This document shows positions 52,667 through 60,888 of a stretch of DNA of 64,000 nucleotides, piece after piece. The DNA comes from Acidobacteriota bacterium. Its GTDB lineage: Bacteria; Acidobacteriota; Terriglobia; Terriglobales; Acidobacteriaceae. The stretch lies in NCBI GenBank assembly GCA_021816455.1, contig JAKAXU010000003.1, forward strand, positions 1-64,000, read 5' to 3'. A program made the translations under genes and the position numbers. The first letter of the stretch is position 1, and the number at the start of each line of letters is the position of its first letter. The notes under the pieces were generated by a model that saw only the letters and a program-made list of their open reading frames with translations, was not told the DNA's origin and made no database searches.

Positions 52667-53461
52667 ATGTCCGCCAATTCCATTCCAGAAGATCCGATGA
52701 ACGTGCCCGCCGCATGGCTCCTGGTGATGACTGCGACCGTTCATCCATCTCCGCAGGCAGGAGTCCGGCGCGCGGATCCTGCGCTGCGGACGGCCGACTA
52801 TGAGCGCGCTCTTCGCTTCTGGCTTGCTGAGACACATCCCTGCGCCGCTCGCATTCTTTTTCTGGAAAATTCGGGCGCTGATCTGGCCTCGTTGAAGGCG
52901 ATTGCAGAACAGGAAAACTCCGGGAAGAAACCGGTCGAGTTTCTCTCCATCCCCGGCAATCGGATTCCCAAAGGTCTGAACTATGGCTATACGGAGATGG
53001 AGTTGCTTGACTCTGGTCTGGAGCTTTCGGAGCTGCGTCGAGTGACGACCCACATGGTGAAGACCACGGGACGGCTCGTCTTTCCGGCGCTTGGCCGCGC
53101 ACTCGATTGCCTGCCCGGTCCACCGGAACTGATGATCGACTGCCGACGATTTCCGTGGCCGCGGCGTGGCGCCGATGCCCGAGTGCAGCTCTTTGCCTGC
53201 TCCCACGCATTTTATGACAGCCATCTTCGCGACTGTCGTCGGCGCATGAACACGAGCGATCTTCGGCTGCTGGAGCAGCTTCTTTACGCTCAGGTGATCG
53301 GTTCTCTGGGTCAGCCGGGTGTTTATCTGCGTTTTCCCTGCAATGTTGACCCCGTTGGTTACTCTGGTTTCCGGGCGCGCAGCTACCAAAGTTTCGGACA
53401 ACGGATCGACCAATCTTTGCGCGGGGCCCTCCGTCGCCTCGCGCCTTCGGTCTGGTACTGA
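52667..53461 (+). CDS. Uncharacterised protein, possibly glycosyltransferase-like
   Basis: 264 residues from ATG 52667 (AGGAG 9 bases before; ATG 52661 and TTG 52637 also in frame). No signal peptide. The start (WLLVMTATVHPSPQAGVRR, then ADYERALRFWL) and ILFLENSGADLASL look like an alpha/beta fold of the kind found in sugar-transfer genes of surface polysaccharide loci. Then comes HMVKTTGRLVF and MIDCRRFPWP. The KxTGR-type motif recurs in such proteins in my memory, but I cannot name a family. It follows bshB1 by 34 bases. Confidence 0.6.
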   Translation: MSANSIPEDPMNVPAAWLLVMTATVHPSPQAGVRRADPALRTADYERALRFWLAETHPCAARILFLENSGADLASLKAIAEQENSGKKPVEFLSIPGNRIPKGLNYGYTEMELLDSGLELSELRRVTTHMVKTTGRLVFPALGRALDCLPGPPELMIDCRRFPWPRRGADARVQLFACSHAFYDSHLRDCRRRMNTSDLRLLEQLLYAQVIGSLGQPGVYLRFPCNVDPVGYSGFRARSYQSFGQRIDQSLRGALRRLAPSVWY

Positions 53462-53506
53462 TTTTTCTGTATTTTTCGTAATGCGGCAAAGGAATCTCCA
53501 GTTTCC

Positions 53507-53536
53507 TTGACGGTCTTGTTTGCCGACGCCAATAAT
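53507..53536 (+). promoter_or_regulatory. Candidate sigma-70-type promoter of sdhCAB
   Basis: TTGACG (53507-53512), 18 bases, then AATAAT (53531-53536). Both boxes are one or two bases from consensus. It lies about 75 bases before the sdhC ATG and after the stop of the previous gene. Confidence 0.5.
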
Positions 53537-53611
53537 GCAGATGTGGCTTGAATGGCACTTTTTCCGGAATCCATTCATGCCGTCCACTTGATTTGTTCAG
53601 GAGCACTACTC

Positions 53612-54409
53612 ATGGCTACCGCCGCACGCCCTGATGCAAGCCAGACTTCCAGCCCTGTGGGTCGCGGTGTGGAGCCGCTGCGAGCTGGAAAAGGCAACTC
53701 ATTTCTGCTTCGCAAGCTGCATTCGCTTTCCGGCATTGTGCCCATTGGGGCATTTCTCATCGAGCATCTGCTTTCGAACTTCGAGGCGCTCAAGGGGCCG
53801 CTTGCCTACGCCGAACAGGTAAAGTTTCTGAACAGCCTGCCGCTGGTGCGCGTTCTGGAAGTGTGCCTGATCTTCATTCCGCTTGCCTATCACGCGCTCT
53901 ACGGTGTCTATATCGCCTTGCGCGGCAAGGCCAACGTGATCTACTACCCGTGGTCCGGCAACTGGATGTATATGATGCAGCGCTGGACCGGCTACATCGC
54001 CTTCGTCTACATTCTTCAGCATGTCATCCGCCAGCGATTCATGGGGGTCAGTCTGCCGGAGCATCCTGGCGCCGCCTTCCACAAAGTGCAGATGGAGCTG
54101 TCCAATCCGTGGATGCTGGCCGTTTACGTCATCGCGATGATCGCCGTCTGCTGGCATTTTTCCTACGGCATCTGGCTGTTTGCAGCCAAATGGGGGATCA
54201 CGCCGGGAGCCAATGCTCGTCGGCGCTTCGGTTACGTCTGTGCCCTGCTGGGGGTGGTTCTGGCCATCATGGGACTGGCCAGCATCTACGCCTTCGTTGG
54301 GCCGGAATACAGGAATGCTCCGGCGGATGTGATGCCGGCGCAAACGCATCTGACAGCGCCCGCATGGCATGGCACGGAGTTCCTGCGGGCAAGGAAATTG
54401 CGCGTCTAG
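53612..54409 (+). CDS. sdhC: Succinate dehydrogenase cytochrome b subunit
   Basis: 265 residues from ATG 53612, with AGGAG 8 bases upstream. Five membrane helices of the single-subunit b558 type, so no SdhD is needed. It anchors the enzyme, binds heme b and passes electrons to quinone. Histidines for heme can be seen in KLHSLSGIVPIGAFLIEHLL, PLAYHALYG and FVYILQHVIRQRF; FHKVQMELSNPW follows. The end is a hydrophilic tail. The open frame extends 20 codons upstream without a ribosome site. First gene of sdhCAB. Confidence 0.93.
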   Translation: MATAARPDASQTSSPVGRGVEPLRAGKGNSFLLRKLHSLSGIVPIGAFLIEHLLSNFEALKGPLAYAEQVKFLNSLPLVRVLEVCLIFIPLAYHALYGVYIALRGKANVIYYPWSGNWMYMMQRWTGYIAFVYILQHVIRQRFMGVSLPEHPGAAFHKVQMELSNPWMLAVYVIAMIAVCWHFSYGIWLFAAKWGITPGANARRRFGYVCALLGVVLAIMGLASIYAFVGPEYRNAPADVMPAQTHLTAPAWHGTEFLRARKLRV

Positions 54410-54470
54410 GTCTTCGCACAAGACCGGAATCGACTCCCGGAACTGGCACGAAAGGATAGGAATCAAACTC

Positions 54471-56249
54471 ATGGCGGCACCCAAAATTATCGTTGTCGGT
54501 GGCGGGCTGGCAGGTCTGGCCGCGGTCATCAAGATCGCCGAAGCAGGCGGCAATGTCGATCTCTTCTCGATCGTTCCGGTCAAGCGTTCCCACTCAGTTT
54601 GCGCACAAGGCGGCATCAACGCGGCGAAGAATTTGAAAGGAGAAGGCGACACCACCTGGAAGCACTTCGACGACACAATTTACGGGGGGGATTTCCTCGC
54701 CAACCAGACGCCGGTGAAGGCGATGTGCGAGGCTGCGCCTGGCATCATCGATCTGCTCGATCGCATGGGGGTTCCGTTCAACCGCACGCCCGAGGGGCTG
54801 CTTGATTTCCGTCGCTTCGGTGGGACGCTCTATCACCGCACGGCCTTTGCCGGGGCTACTACGGGACAGCAGTTGCTCTATGCGCTCGATGAGCAGGTAC
54901 GCCGCTATGAGTCCGAAGGCCATGTCCGTAAATTCGAAGGTTGGGAGTTTCTTTCCGCAGTGCTCGATTCCGAGGGCGTCGCGCGCGGCATCTGCGCGAT
55001 GAACCTGCGCTCGATGGAGGTGACGACCTTCCCCGCAGACGCCATCATCATCGCTACCGGTGGCATCGGTGCCATCTTCGGCAAGAGTACAAACTCAGTG
55101 GTCTGCACCGGCTCGGCTCAGGCTGCGCTCTATCAGCAGGGCGCCTGGTACGCCAACGGCGAATTCATTCAGGTGCATCCGACCTCGATCCCCGGGGAAG
55201 ACAAGCTGCGGCTCATGTCGGAGTCAGCCCGTGGCGAGGGTGGTCGAGTCTGGGTTCCGCGCACGCCGGGCGACAAGCGTGCCGCGCGCTCCATACCGGA
55301 GAGCGAACGATGGTACTTCCTCGAAGAGTGGTATCCGAAGTACGGCAATCTCGTCCCGCGGGACGTGGCCACGCGCGCTATTCACAAGGTTGTCTATGAG
55401 CACGGACTGGGCATTGACGGCCAACCAATGGTCTATCTCGACCTGACCCACATCGACCGCGCGACACTCGAGCGCAAGCTCGAAGGCATCCTCGAAATCT
55501 ACGAGAAATTTGTGGGTGACGATCCGCGCGAAGTTCCGATGAAGATATTTCCGGGCATGCACTACACGATGGGCGGCCTGTGGGTGGATTTCAACCAGAT
55601 GACGAACATTCCTGGCATCTTTGCCGCCGGTGAGGCCGAGTATCAGTATCACGGAGCCAATCGTCTGGGAGCCAACTCGCTTGTCAGTTGCATCTTTGGT
55701 GGCTTCCAATCCGGTCCGAATGCCGTGGCCTATGCGAAGTCGCTGAAGGCAGCCGCGGGCGACGGCGGACATGCGCAGGAGCTTGCTCGCCAGCAGGAGC
55801 TGAACAAGCAGCTTCTCTCCTCCGACGGCACGGAAAATCCCTTCCGTATCTGGCGCGAACTGGGCGAAACAATGACCAAGAACGTTACCGTTATCCGTCA
55901 CAATAAAAACATTCTGGAGACGGAGAACAAGATCGACGAGATGATGGAGCGCTACCACAGGATCAACCTGAGCGATCGCAGCCAGTGGGCCAATACCAGC
56001 TTTGCCTTCACGCGCCAACTCTGGAATATGCTTCAGATTTCGCGCGTGGTGGCGCAGGGTGCACGGTTGCGGGATGAGTCTCGCGGCGCGCATTACAAGC
56101 CGGATTTTCCGGAGCGCAACGACGAGAAGTTTCTCAAAACCACCAAAGCCAGCTTCGACGCGGCGGCCAACGCGCCTCGTTTCGAGTACGAGGACGTGGA
56201 TATACAGCATATCCCGCCCCGGCCGCGCCGCTACGATGCCGCAAGCTGA
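54471..56249 (+). CDS. sdhA: Succinate dehydrogenase flavoprotein subunit
   Basis: 592 residues. Oxidises succinate to fumarate on the cytoplasmic side. FAD-binding VVGGGLAGLAAVIKI at the start, His41 in KRSHSVCAQGG as the covalent flavin attachment site, the active-site region QVHPTSIPGEDKLRLMSESARGEGG in part, RDVATRAI with the catalytic Arg area, and MHYTMGGLWVD. C-terminal helical domain present. ATG 54471 has AGGA 9 bases upstream. It lies 61 bases after sdhC and 51 before sdhB. Confidence 0.96.
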   Translation: MAAPKIIVVGGGLAGLAAVIKIAEAGGNVDLFSIVPVKRSHSVCAQGGINAAKNLKGEGDTTWKHFDDTIYGGDFLANQTPVKAMCEAAPGIIDLLDRMGVPFNRTPEGLLDFRRFGGTLYHRTAFAGATTGQQLLYALDEQVRRYESEGHVRKFEGWEFLSAVLDSEGVARGICAMNLRSMEVTTFPADAIIIATGGIGAIFGKSTNSVVCTGSAQAALYQQGAWYANGEFIQVHPTSIPGEDKLRLMSESARGEGGRVWVPRTPGDKRAARSIPESERWYFLEEWYPKYGNLVPRDVATRAIHKVVYEHGLGIDGQPMVYLDLTHIDRATLERKLEGILEIYEKFVGDDPREVPMKIFPGMHYTMGGLWVDFNQMTNIPGIFAAGEAEYQYHGANRLGANSLVSCIFGGFQSGPNAVAYAKSLKAAAGDGGHAQELARQQELNKQLLSSDGTENPFRIWRELGETMTKNVTVIRHNKNILETENKIDEMMERYHRINLSDRSQWANTSFAFTRQLWNMLQISRVVAQGARLRDESRGAHYKPDFPERNDEKFLKTTKASFDAAANAPRFEYEDVDIQHIPPRPRRYDAAS

Positions 56250-56300
56250 AGCAGTAGGAATCCTGTGAATCGCCGGTATGCACCGGCTATGGAGAGAAAG

Positions 56301-57050
56301 ATGGCAGAGAAGACCATTCAGATCGAAATCAAGCGCCAGAGCGGACCGGATGCTCCGTCGACCTGGGAGAAGTTTGAGGTTCCCTGGAAGCCGGGCATGA
56401 ACGTGATCTCCGCGATGATGGAGATTGCGGCCAATCCCGTCAACGCTGAGGGGCAACAGACCACTCCCATCGCCTACGACTCCAACTGCCTGGAGGAGAT
56501 TTGCGGCTCCTGCGCGATGGTCATCAACGGCAAGGCGCGCATGGCCTGCTCAGCGCTGGTGGATAAGCTGGAACAGCCGATCCGTATCCAGCCGCTTACA
56601 AAGTTTCCCGTGGTGCGCGATCTGGCCGTCGATCGCAGTGTACTCTTCGAGAACCTGAAAGCTGTGAAGGCCTGGGTTCCGGTCGATGGAACCTACGATC
56701 TTGGCTCCGGCCCGCGTGTCTTTCCGCAGCAGCAGGAGATGGCTTATCCGCTTTCCAACTGCATCAGTTGCTGCTGCTGCATGGAGGTCTGTCCGCAGTT
56801 CAACGAGTCAACCGGATTTGTCGGTGCGGCGACGATTGCGCAGGTGAAGCTCTTCAACTCGCATCCTTCGGGCAAGGTGCTCAAGGAGGAACGTCTGCGT
56901 GCGCTGGCTGGTGACGGCGGCGTTCAGGAGTGCGGTTTTGCCCAGAACTGCGTTCAGGCGTGTCCCAAGCAACTGCCGCTCACCGAGGCTATCTCTGACG
57001 TGACGCGCGACGTGACCCTTCAGGTTGTGAAAGATTTTTTGCGCGCCTGA
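56301..57050 (+). CDS. sdhB: Succinate dehydrogenase iron-sulfur subunit
   Basis: 249 residues from ATG 56301, with GGAG 6 bases upstream (GTG 56265 and ATG 56289 are also in frame). Three clusters: 2Fe-2S with Cys63, 68, 71 and 83 (CLEEICGSCAMVINGKARMAC in part), 4Fe-4S in CISCCCCMEVCP, and 3Fe-4S in CGFAQNCVQACP. It carries electrons from the flavin to heme and quinone. The CCCC run in the second motif is unusual-looking but keeps the needed spacing. Followed by a strong terminator. Confidence 0.96.
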   Translation: MAEKTIQIEIKRQSGPDAPSTWEKFEVPWKPGMNVISAMMEIAANPVNAEGQQTTPIAYDSNCLEEICGSCAMVINGKARMACSALVDKLEQPIRIQPLTKFPVVRDLAVDRSVLFENLKAVKAWVPVDGTYDLGSGPRVFPQQQEMAYPLSNCISCCCCMEVCPQFNESTGFVGAATIAQVKLFNSHPSGKVLKEERLRALAGDGGVQECGFAQNCVQACPKQLPLTEAISDVTRDVTLQVVKDFLRA

Positions 57051-57070
57051 TGCCGTGCATCCACTCTTCG

Positions 57071-57100
57071 GGCCGTGCTTGGTGCGCGGCCTTTTGTTTT
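57071..57100 (+). terminator. Intrinsic terminator of sdhCAB
   Basis: GGCCGTGC (57071-57078), loop TTGGT, GCGCGGCC (57084-57091): an 8-bp stem with one G-U pair, followed by TTTTGTTTT. It lies 21 bases after the sdhB stop. Confidence 0.85.
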
Positions 57101-57135
57101 GCACGACACTGTGTCAATTCCCTGTTTTGCCAACC

Positions 57136-57144
57136 TGCTACAAT
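57136..57144 (+). promoter_or_regulatory. Extended -10 promoter of the dipeptidase gene
   Basis: TGCTACAAT: TG-N plus TACAAT, one base from consensus. It lies between the sdh terminator and the dipeptidase start at 57198, giving a leader of roughly 47 bases. No clear -35 box. Confidence 0.55.
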
Positions 57145-57197
57145 CCGATTCATTCCATGTTCGCTGCTACTTACACTTCCTTGAGGCTCGTGATCCC

Positions 57198-58529
57198 ATG
57201 CTCCATATCTCCTTTCCCGCGGCCCTTGCGCTCGTACTTGCGGTTCCTGCCATGACATCCGCTCAATCGACGTCCAATCATGGCGCAGCACACCTCGGTG
57301 CGGCGCTCACGCCGGAGCAGGTTCACCGAGCCGCCATCGTCATTGACACGCACGAAGACACTCCGCAGCGGCTGGTCGATGACCATTACGATCTGGCTGA
57401 TCCGCTGGGCAGCGGTCAGGTGAATCTCGACGCAATTCACAAAGGCAATCTGGGCGCGGCTTTTTTCTCCATCTGGGTTGAGCCAAAGCTTTATCAGGGT
57501 CAGTATGCACATCGCACGTTGGAGTTGATCGACGCTGTGCGCAACCAGGCCGCGCGCCATCCGGATCAGATTCGCTTCACCACCACGGCAGAGGGCATTC
57601 TTGAAGCGCATCGTGAACACAAATTTGCGCTTCTCATGGGTATCGAAGGCGGCCATTCCATTGAGCACTCGCTTGCTTTGCTGCGCATGTACTACGATCT
57701 CGGTGTCCGTTACATGACCCTCACCTGGTCCAACTCCAACGGCTGGGCGGATTCCTCCGGCGACGCAGATGATCCGACCGTTCCGCACACTGCAGAAGGA
57801 CTCAGTGACTTCGGCAAAGATGTCGTCTATGAGATGAATCGCCTGGGCATGATTGTCGATGTCTCGCACGTCTCGGACAAGACTTTCTATCGCACGCTCA
57901 TCATCAGCCGCGCCCCGGTCATCGCCTCGCACTCTGGCGCACGCGCCCTGTGCGACGCTCCGCGCAATATGACCGACGATATGCTGCGCGCCATCGCGCG
58001 CTCCGGCGGCCCGGATTCCAAGGGTGGCGTCGTCATGGTCAATTTCTACTCCGGCTTCATCTCGCAGGCTTATCGCAACGCGCAGATTGCCCAGCGCCCG
58101 GAGGTGCTGAAAGCCGAGCAGGCGCTGCGCGACAAATTCAAGGCCGAGGGCCGCACGCTCACCTACGGCGATCTGGATAAGGTGGATCGCGAATACGCCG
58201 ATCGCATTCCGCGTCCACCGCTCTCCGATCTGATCGACCAGATTGATCACATCGCCAAAGTCGCCGGCATCGACCACGTTGGCATAGGCACGGACTTTGA
58301 TGGCATCTCCGGCCAACTACCGCAGGGCATCGACTCCGCCGCCGATCTGCCCAAGGTCACTGAGGCGCTGATGGCGCGCGGCTACTCCGCCGCCGACTGC
58401 GACAAGATTCTCGGCAGAAATTTTCTGCGTGTCTTTCAGGAGATCGAGCAGGTCAGTCATCAACTTCAGTCTGAAAGTCGTCCCCGGATCACCGTCATGC
58501 AGCCTCGCTCTGCCACTCCGGCGCACTGA
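57198..58529 (+). CDS. Exported dipeptidase, peptidase family M19 (membrane dipeptidase)
   Basis: 443 residues. Signal peptide LHISFPAALALVLAVPAMTSA. A dinuclear zinc TIM barrel that cleaves dipeptides, including D-amino acid ones. Ligand motifs in order: VIDTHEDTPQRL, GIEGGHSIEH with the bridging Glu, VDVSHVSDKTF, IASHSGARALCD and VGIGTDFDGI. It would act in the periplasm to recover amino acids from peptides. ATG 57198 is preceded by GAGG at 11 bases; the longer open frame upstream runs into the promoter. It stands alone, between a terminator and the next promoter. Confidence 0.92.
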   Translation: MLHISFPAALALVLAVPAMTSAQSTSNHGAAHLGAALTPEQVHRAAIVIDTHEDTPQRLVDDHYDLADPLGSGQVNLDAIHKGNLGAAFFSIWVEPKLYQGQYAHRTLELIDAVRNQAARHPDQIRFTTTAEGILEAHREHKFALLMGIEGGHSIEHSLALLRMYYDLGVRYMTLTWSNSNGWADSSGDADDPTVPHTAEGLSDFGKDVVYEMNRLGMIVDVSHVSDKTFYRTLIISRAPVIASHSGARALCDAPRNMTDDMLRAIARSGGPDSKGGVVMVNFYSGFISQAYRNAQIAQRPEVLKAEQALRDKFKAEGRTLTYGDLDKVDREYADRIPRPPLSDLIDQIDHIAKVAGIDHVGIGTDFDGISGQLPQGIDSAADLPKVTEALMARGYSAADCDKILGRNFLRVFQEIEQVSHQLQSESRPRITVMQPRSATPAH

Positions 58530-58721
58530 GCGTGGAGTCATCGCAGAGGCAGTGGGAACGCACGAGGCAGTGTGACTGAGAAACCGGTTGCTGGCCGAGG
58601 GGTTACTCTCTGCAGGTCCGTAAACTCCTATACATACAGGCGCATCCATCATTTTCGAACAGAATTCAACCGGACACTCCACGATTTCTTCTGTCCAGAG
58701 CGAGTCTGTGAAAATTGCGCG

Positions 58722-58730
58722 TGCTACTAT
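58722..58730 (+). promoter_or_regulatory. Extended -10 promoter of the M1-type peptidase gene
   Basis: TGCTACTAT: TG-N plus TACTAT, about 70 bases before the GTG start. The 190 bases before it, after the dipeptidase stop, show nothing else that I can name. Confidence 0.5.
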
Positions 58731-58734
58731 CGAG

Positions 58735-58757
58735 CCGTAGCGCTCCCGCAGCTACGG
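58735..58757 (+). repeat. Leader hairpin downstream of the promoter
   Basis: CCGTAGC (58735-58741) and GCTACGG (58751-58757) pair perfectly over a 9-base loop. It would form at the very 5' end of the peptidase mRNA. No T-run follows, so it is not an ordinary terminator; a stabilising 5' stem is a possible role. Confidence 0.5.
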
Positions 58758-58799
58758 CAATGCGACTCCAAAATATCTTTTCTATGACGAGAGGTTCCT

Positions 58800-60824
58800 G
58801 TGCTGATTGCCCGCTCCTCGTTTCGTCCCGCTGTTTGCCTGTTGCTGTTGGCAGCGCTGATATTGATCTCTCCGATTGTCTTGTCGGCTCAGCAGACGAC
58901 TAACAGCGCCGCGAGCTTCGATGCGCATGCAGGATTTGACCCGCGCACGACATTTGCGCCGCTGACCTTGCCGGATCCGGTGAATGTCTATCGTTCGAGC
59001 AACGGTGCGCCGGGGCCGAACTACTGGCAGAACCGGGCGGATTATCAACTTCATGCCCGGTTGGATACGGTCGCCAAAGAGTTGCACGCGACTGAGATCA
59101 TCACCTACACGAACAACAGCCCGGATGTTCTGCCCAGTGTCTGGCTGCGCCTGGAACAGAACATCTATCGCCAGGACTCGCGTGCGCATATCGTGATGGG
59201 TGGGTTGATGGGACGGCGCGGACGAATGGGCGCACAGGGAACGGCGGAAAAGACCTGGACCGATGGCTTTGTCTTCGATTCCGTGGAGATTGAATCCGGG
59301 AAAGGACGAGTGAAAGCCGATTGGCTTGTCAACGACACAAGGATGCAGATTCGACTCCCGGAGCCGCTACGCGGACACGGCGGGCAGTTGCGCATCCATA
59401 TCGCGTATCACTATCAGATTCCAGGAGTCTGGGGTGGACGCACATCGTGGGGAAAATCGGCCAGGGGCGAGATATATGACATGGCGCAGTGGTATCCGCG
59501 CATGGCGGTCTACGATGATCTGCGCGGCTGGGATACGCTCCCGTATCTGGGCAACGAGTTCTATCTCGAGTATGGCAATTTCGATTACTGGGTGACGGTG
59601 CCGTCGGATATGATCGTCGCTGGTTCCGGCGCGTTGATGAATCCTGCCGAGGTGTTGACGAAGACGGAGATGGAACGGCTGGAACGGGCGCGTCACAGCG
59701 ACAGCACGGTCTATATTTGCAAGCCTTCGGAGGTCGGTGACCGGGAGAGCCGTCCGAAACAGGGCGGGAGCCTGACCTGGCACTTTCATATGGATCAGAC
59801 ACGCGATGTAGCCTGGAGCGCCTCGCCGGTCTTTGTCTGGGATGCGGCTCGGATCAACCTGCCGACAGGCAGGACGGCGCTTGCCATGAGCGTGTACCCG
59901 CCGGAGAGCGTTGGGCCGGATGCGTGGGATCAGTCCACGCAGTATGTGAAGGACACAGTAGAGCGGTTTTCGCGGCACTGGTATCCGTATCCGTGGCCGA
60001 ACGCGATCAACGTGGCGGGATTTTCCACAGGGATGGAATATCCGGGCATCGTCTTCGACGGCGTGCCGGACAAGGGGAAGTTTCTTTTCTGGGTGACGGC
60101 GCATGAGATTGGACACGACTGGTTCCCGATGATTGTGGGATCGAACGAGCGTCGGCATGCGTTCATGGACGAGGGTTTCAATACGTTCATCGACATCCAG
60201 GAGTCGGCTGATTTCGCCGGGGGCAAATTTGGACCGAAGCGCGATTCCGAGTACTCTGCTGGCGGGGAACCGGCGGAGATGATTCTGAAGGTGCTGGATA
60301 ATCCGGATGCGCCGACACTGATGATGCCCGCCGATGCGTATCCTTGGTCACTTAGTCATCCAGTCAGCTACTTCAAAGGAGCATACGGAATGGTCCTTTT
60401 GCATGACCAGATTCTGGGTCCGCAGCGCTTTGACTGGGCCTTCCGCAAGTACATCCGAGACTGGGCGTTCAAACATCCGTCTCCTTCGGATTTTTTCCGC
60501 GAGATGGAGAGCGAGGGCGGCGAAGACCTGGGATGGTTCTGGCGCGGGTGGTATTTGAACAACTGGAAGTACGATGTGGCGGTGGAGAAGATCGACGGTA
60601 AGACGGTGACGCTGAGCAATCTCGGACAGCTTGTGTTGCCAACGCCGGTCGAGGTGAGCTTCAGGGACGGAACCAAGGAGCGTCTGGTTCTGCCGGTTGA
60701 GACCTGGCTGAAGAGTGGGACGCATATCTGGTCGTTGGAGAAGCCCGTTGCTTCGGTGGTGGTCGATCCGGACCACGTTCTTCCGGATGACAATCGCAGC
60801 AACAATCGCGCAAGCGTGCAGTAG
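58800..60824 (+). CDS. Exported metallopeptidase, M1 (gluzincin) family
   Basis: 674 residues. Signal peptide SFRPAVCLLLLAALILISPI, cleavage near LSAQ. An N-terminal beta domain (to about 350) is followed by the catalytic domain: HEIGH at 435-439 and the third zinc ligand Glu458 in MDEGFNTF, with 18 residues in between as in M1 aminopeptidases. Upstream, GFSTGMEYPGIVF resembles the substrate-binding GxMEN motif, with MEY in place of MEN. It probably trims peptides in the periplasm. Start GTG 58800 with GAGG 5 bases before. It is separated from the next peptidase gene by about 65 bases. Confidence 0.9.
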   Translation: MLIARSSFRPAVCLLLLAALILISPIVLSAQQTTNSAASFDAHAGFDPRTTFAPLTLPDPVNVYRSSNGAPGPNYWQNRADYQLHARLDTVAKELHATEIITYTNNSPDVLPSVWLRLEQNIYRQDSRAHIVMGGLMGRRGRMGAQGTAEKTWTDGFVFDSVEIESGKGRVKADWLVNDTRMQIRLPEPLRGHGGQLRIHIAYHYQIPGVWGGRTSWGKSARGEIYDMAQWYPRMAVYDDLRGWDTLPYLGNEFYLEYGNFDYWVTVPSDMIVAGSGALMNPAEVLTKTEMERLERARHSDSTVYICKPSEVGDRESRPKQGGSLTWHFHMDQTRDVAWSASPVFVWDAARINLPTGRTALAMSVYPPESVGPDAWDQSTQYVKDTVERFSRHWYPYPWPNAINVAGFSTGMEYPGIVFDGVPDKGKFLFWVTAHEIGHDWFPMIVGSNERRHAFMDEGFNTFIDIQESADFAGGKFGPKRDSEYSAGGEPAEMILKVLDNPDAPTLMMPADAYPWSLSHPVSYFKGAYGMVLLHDQILGPQRFDWAFRKYIRDWAFKHPSPSDFFREMESEGGEDLGWFWRGWYLNNWKYDVAVEKIDGKTVTLSNLGQLVLPTPVEVSFRDGTKERLVLPVETWLKSGTHIWSLEKPVASVVVDPDHVLPDDNRSNNRASVQ

Positions 60825-60888
60825 AAACCGAAAGGAGCAATCTGCCGAAGGGTGAATGAATCTCGAGGTGTCTGGTAGAGTGGGATGC

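Noticed and set aside
52400-53587. 395-codon and 349-codon open frames on the minus strand
   Set aside because: They overlap bshB1 and the unknown gene, which have ribosome sites and ordered sequence; these shadows do not.
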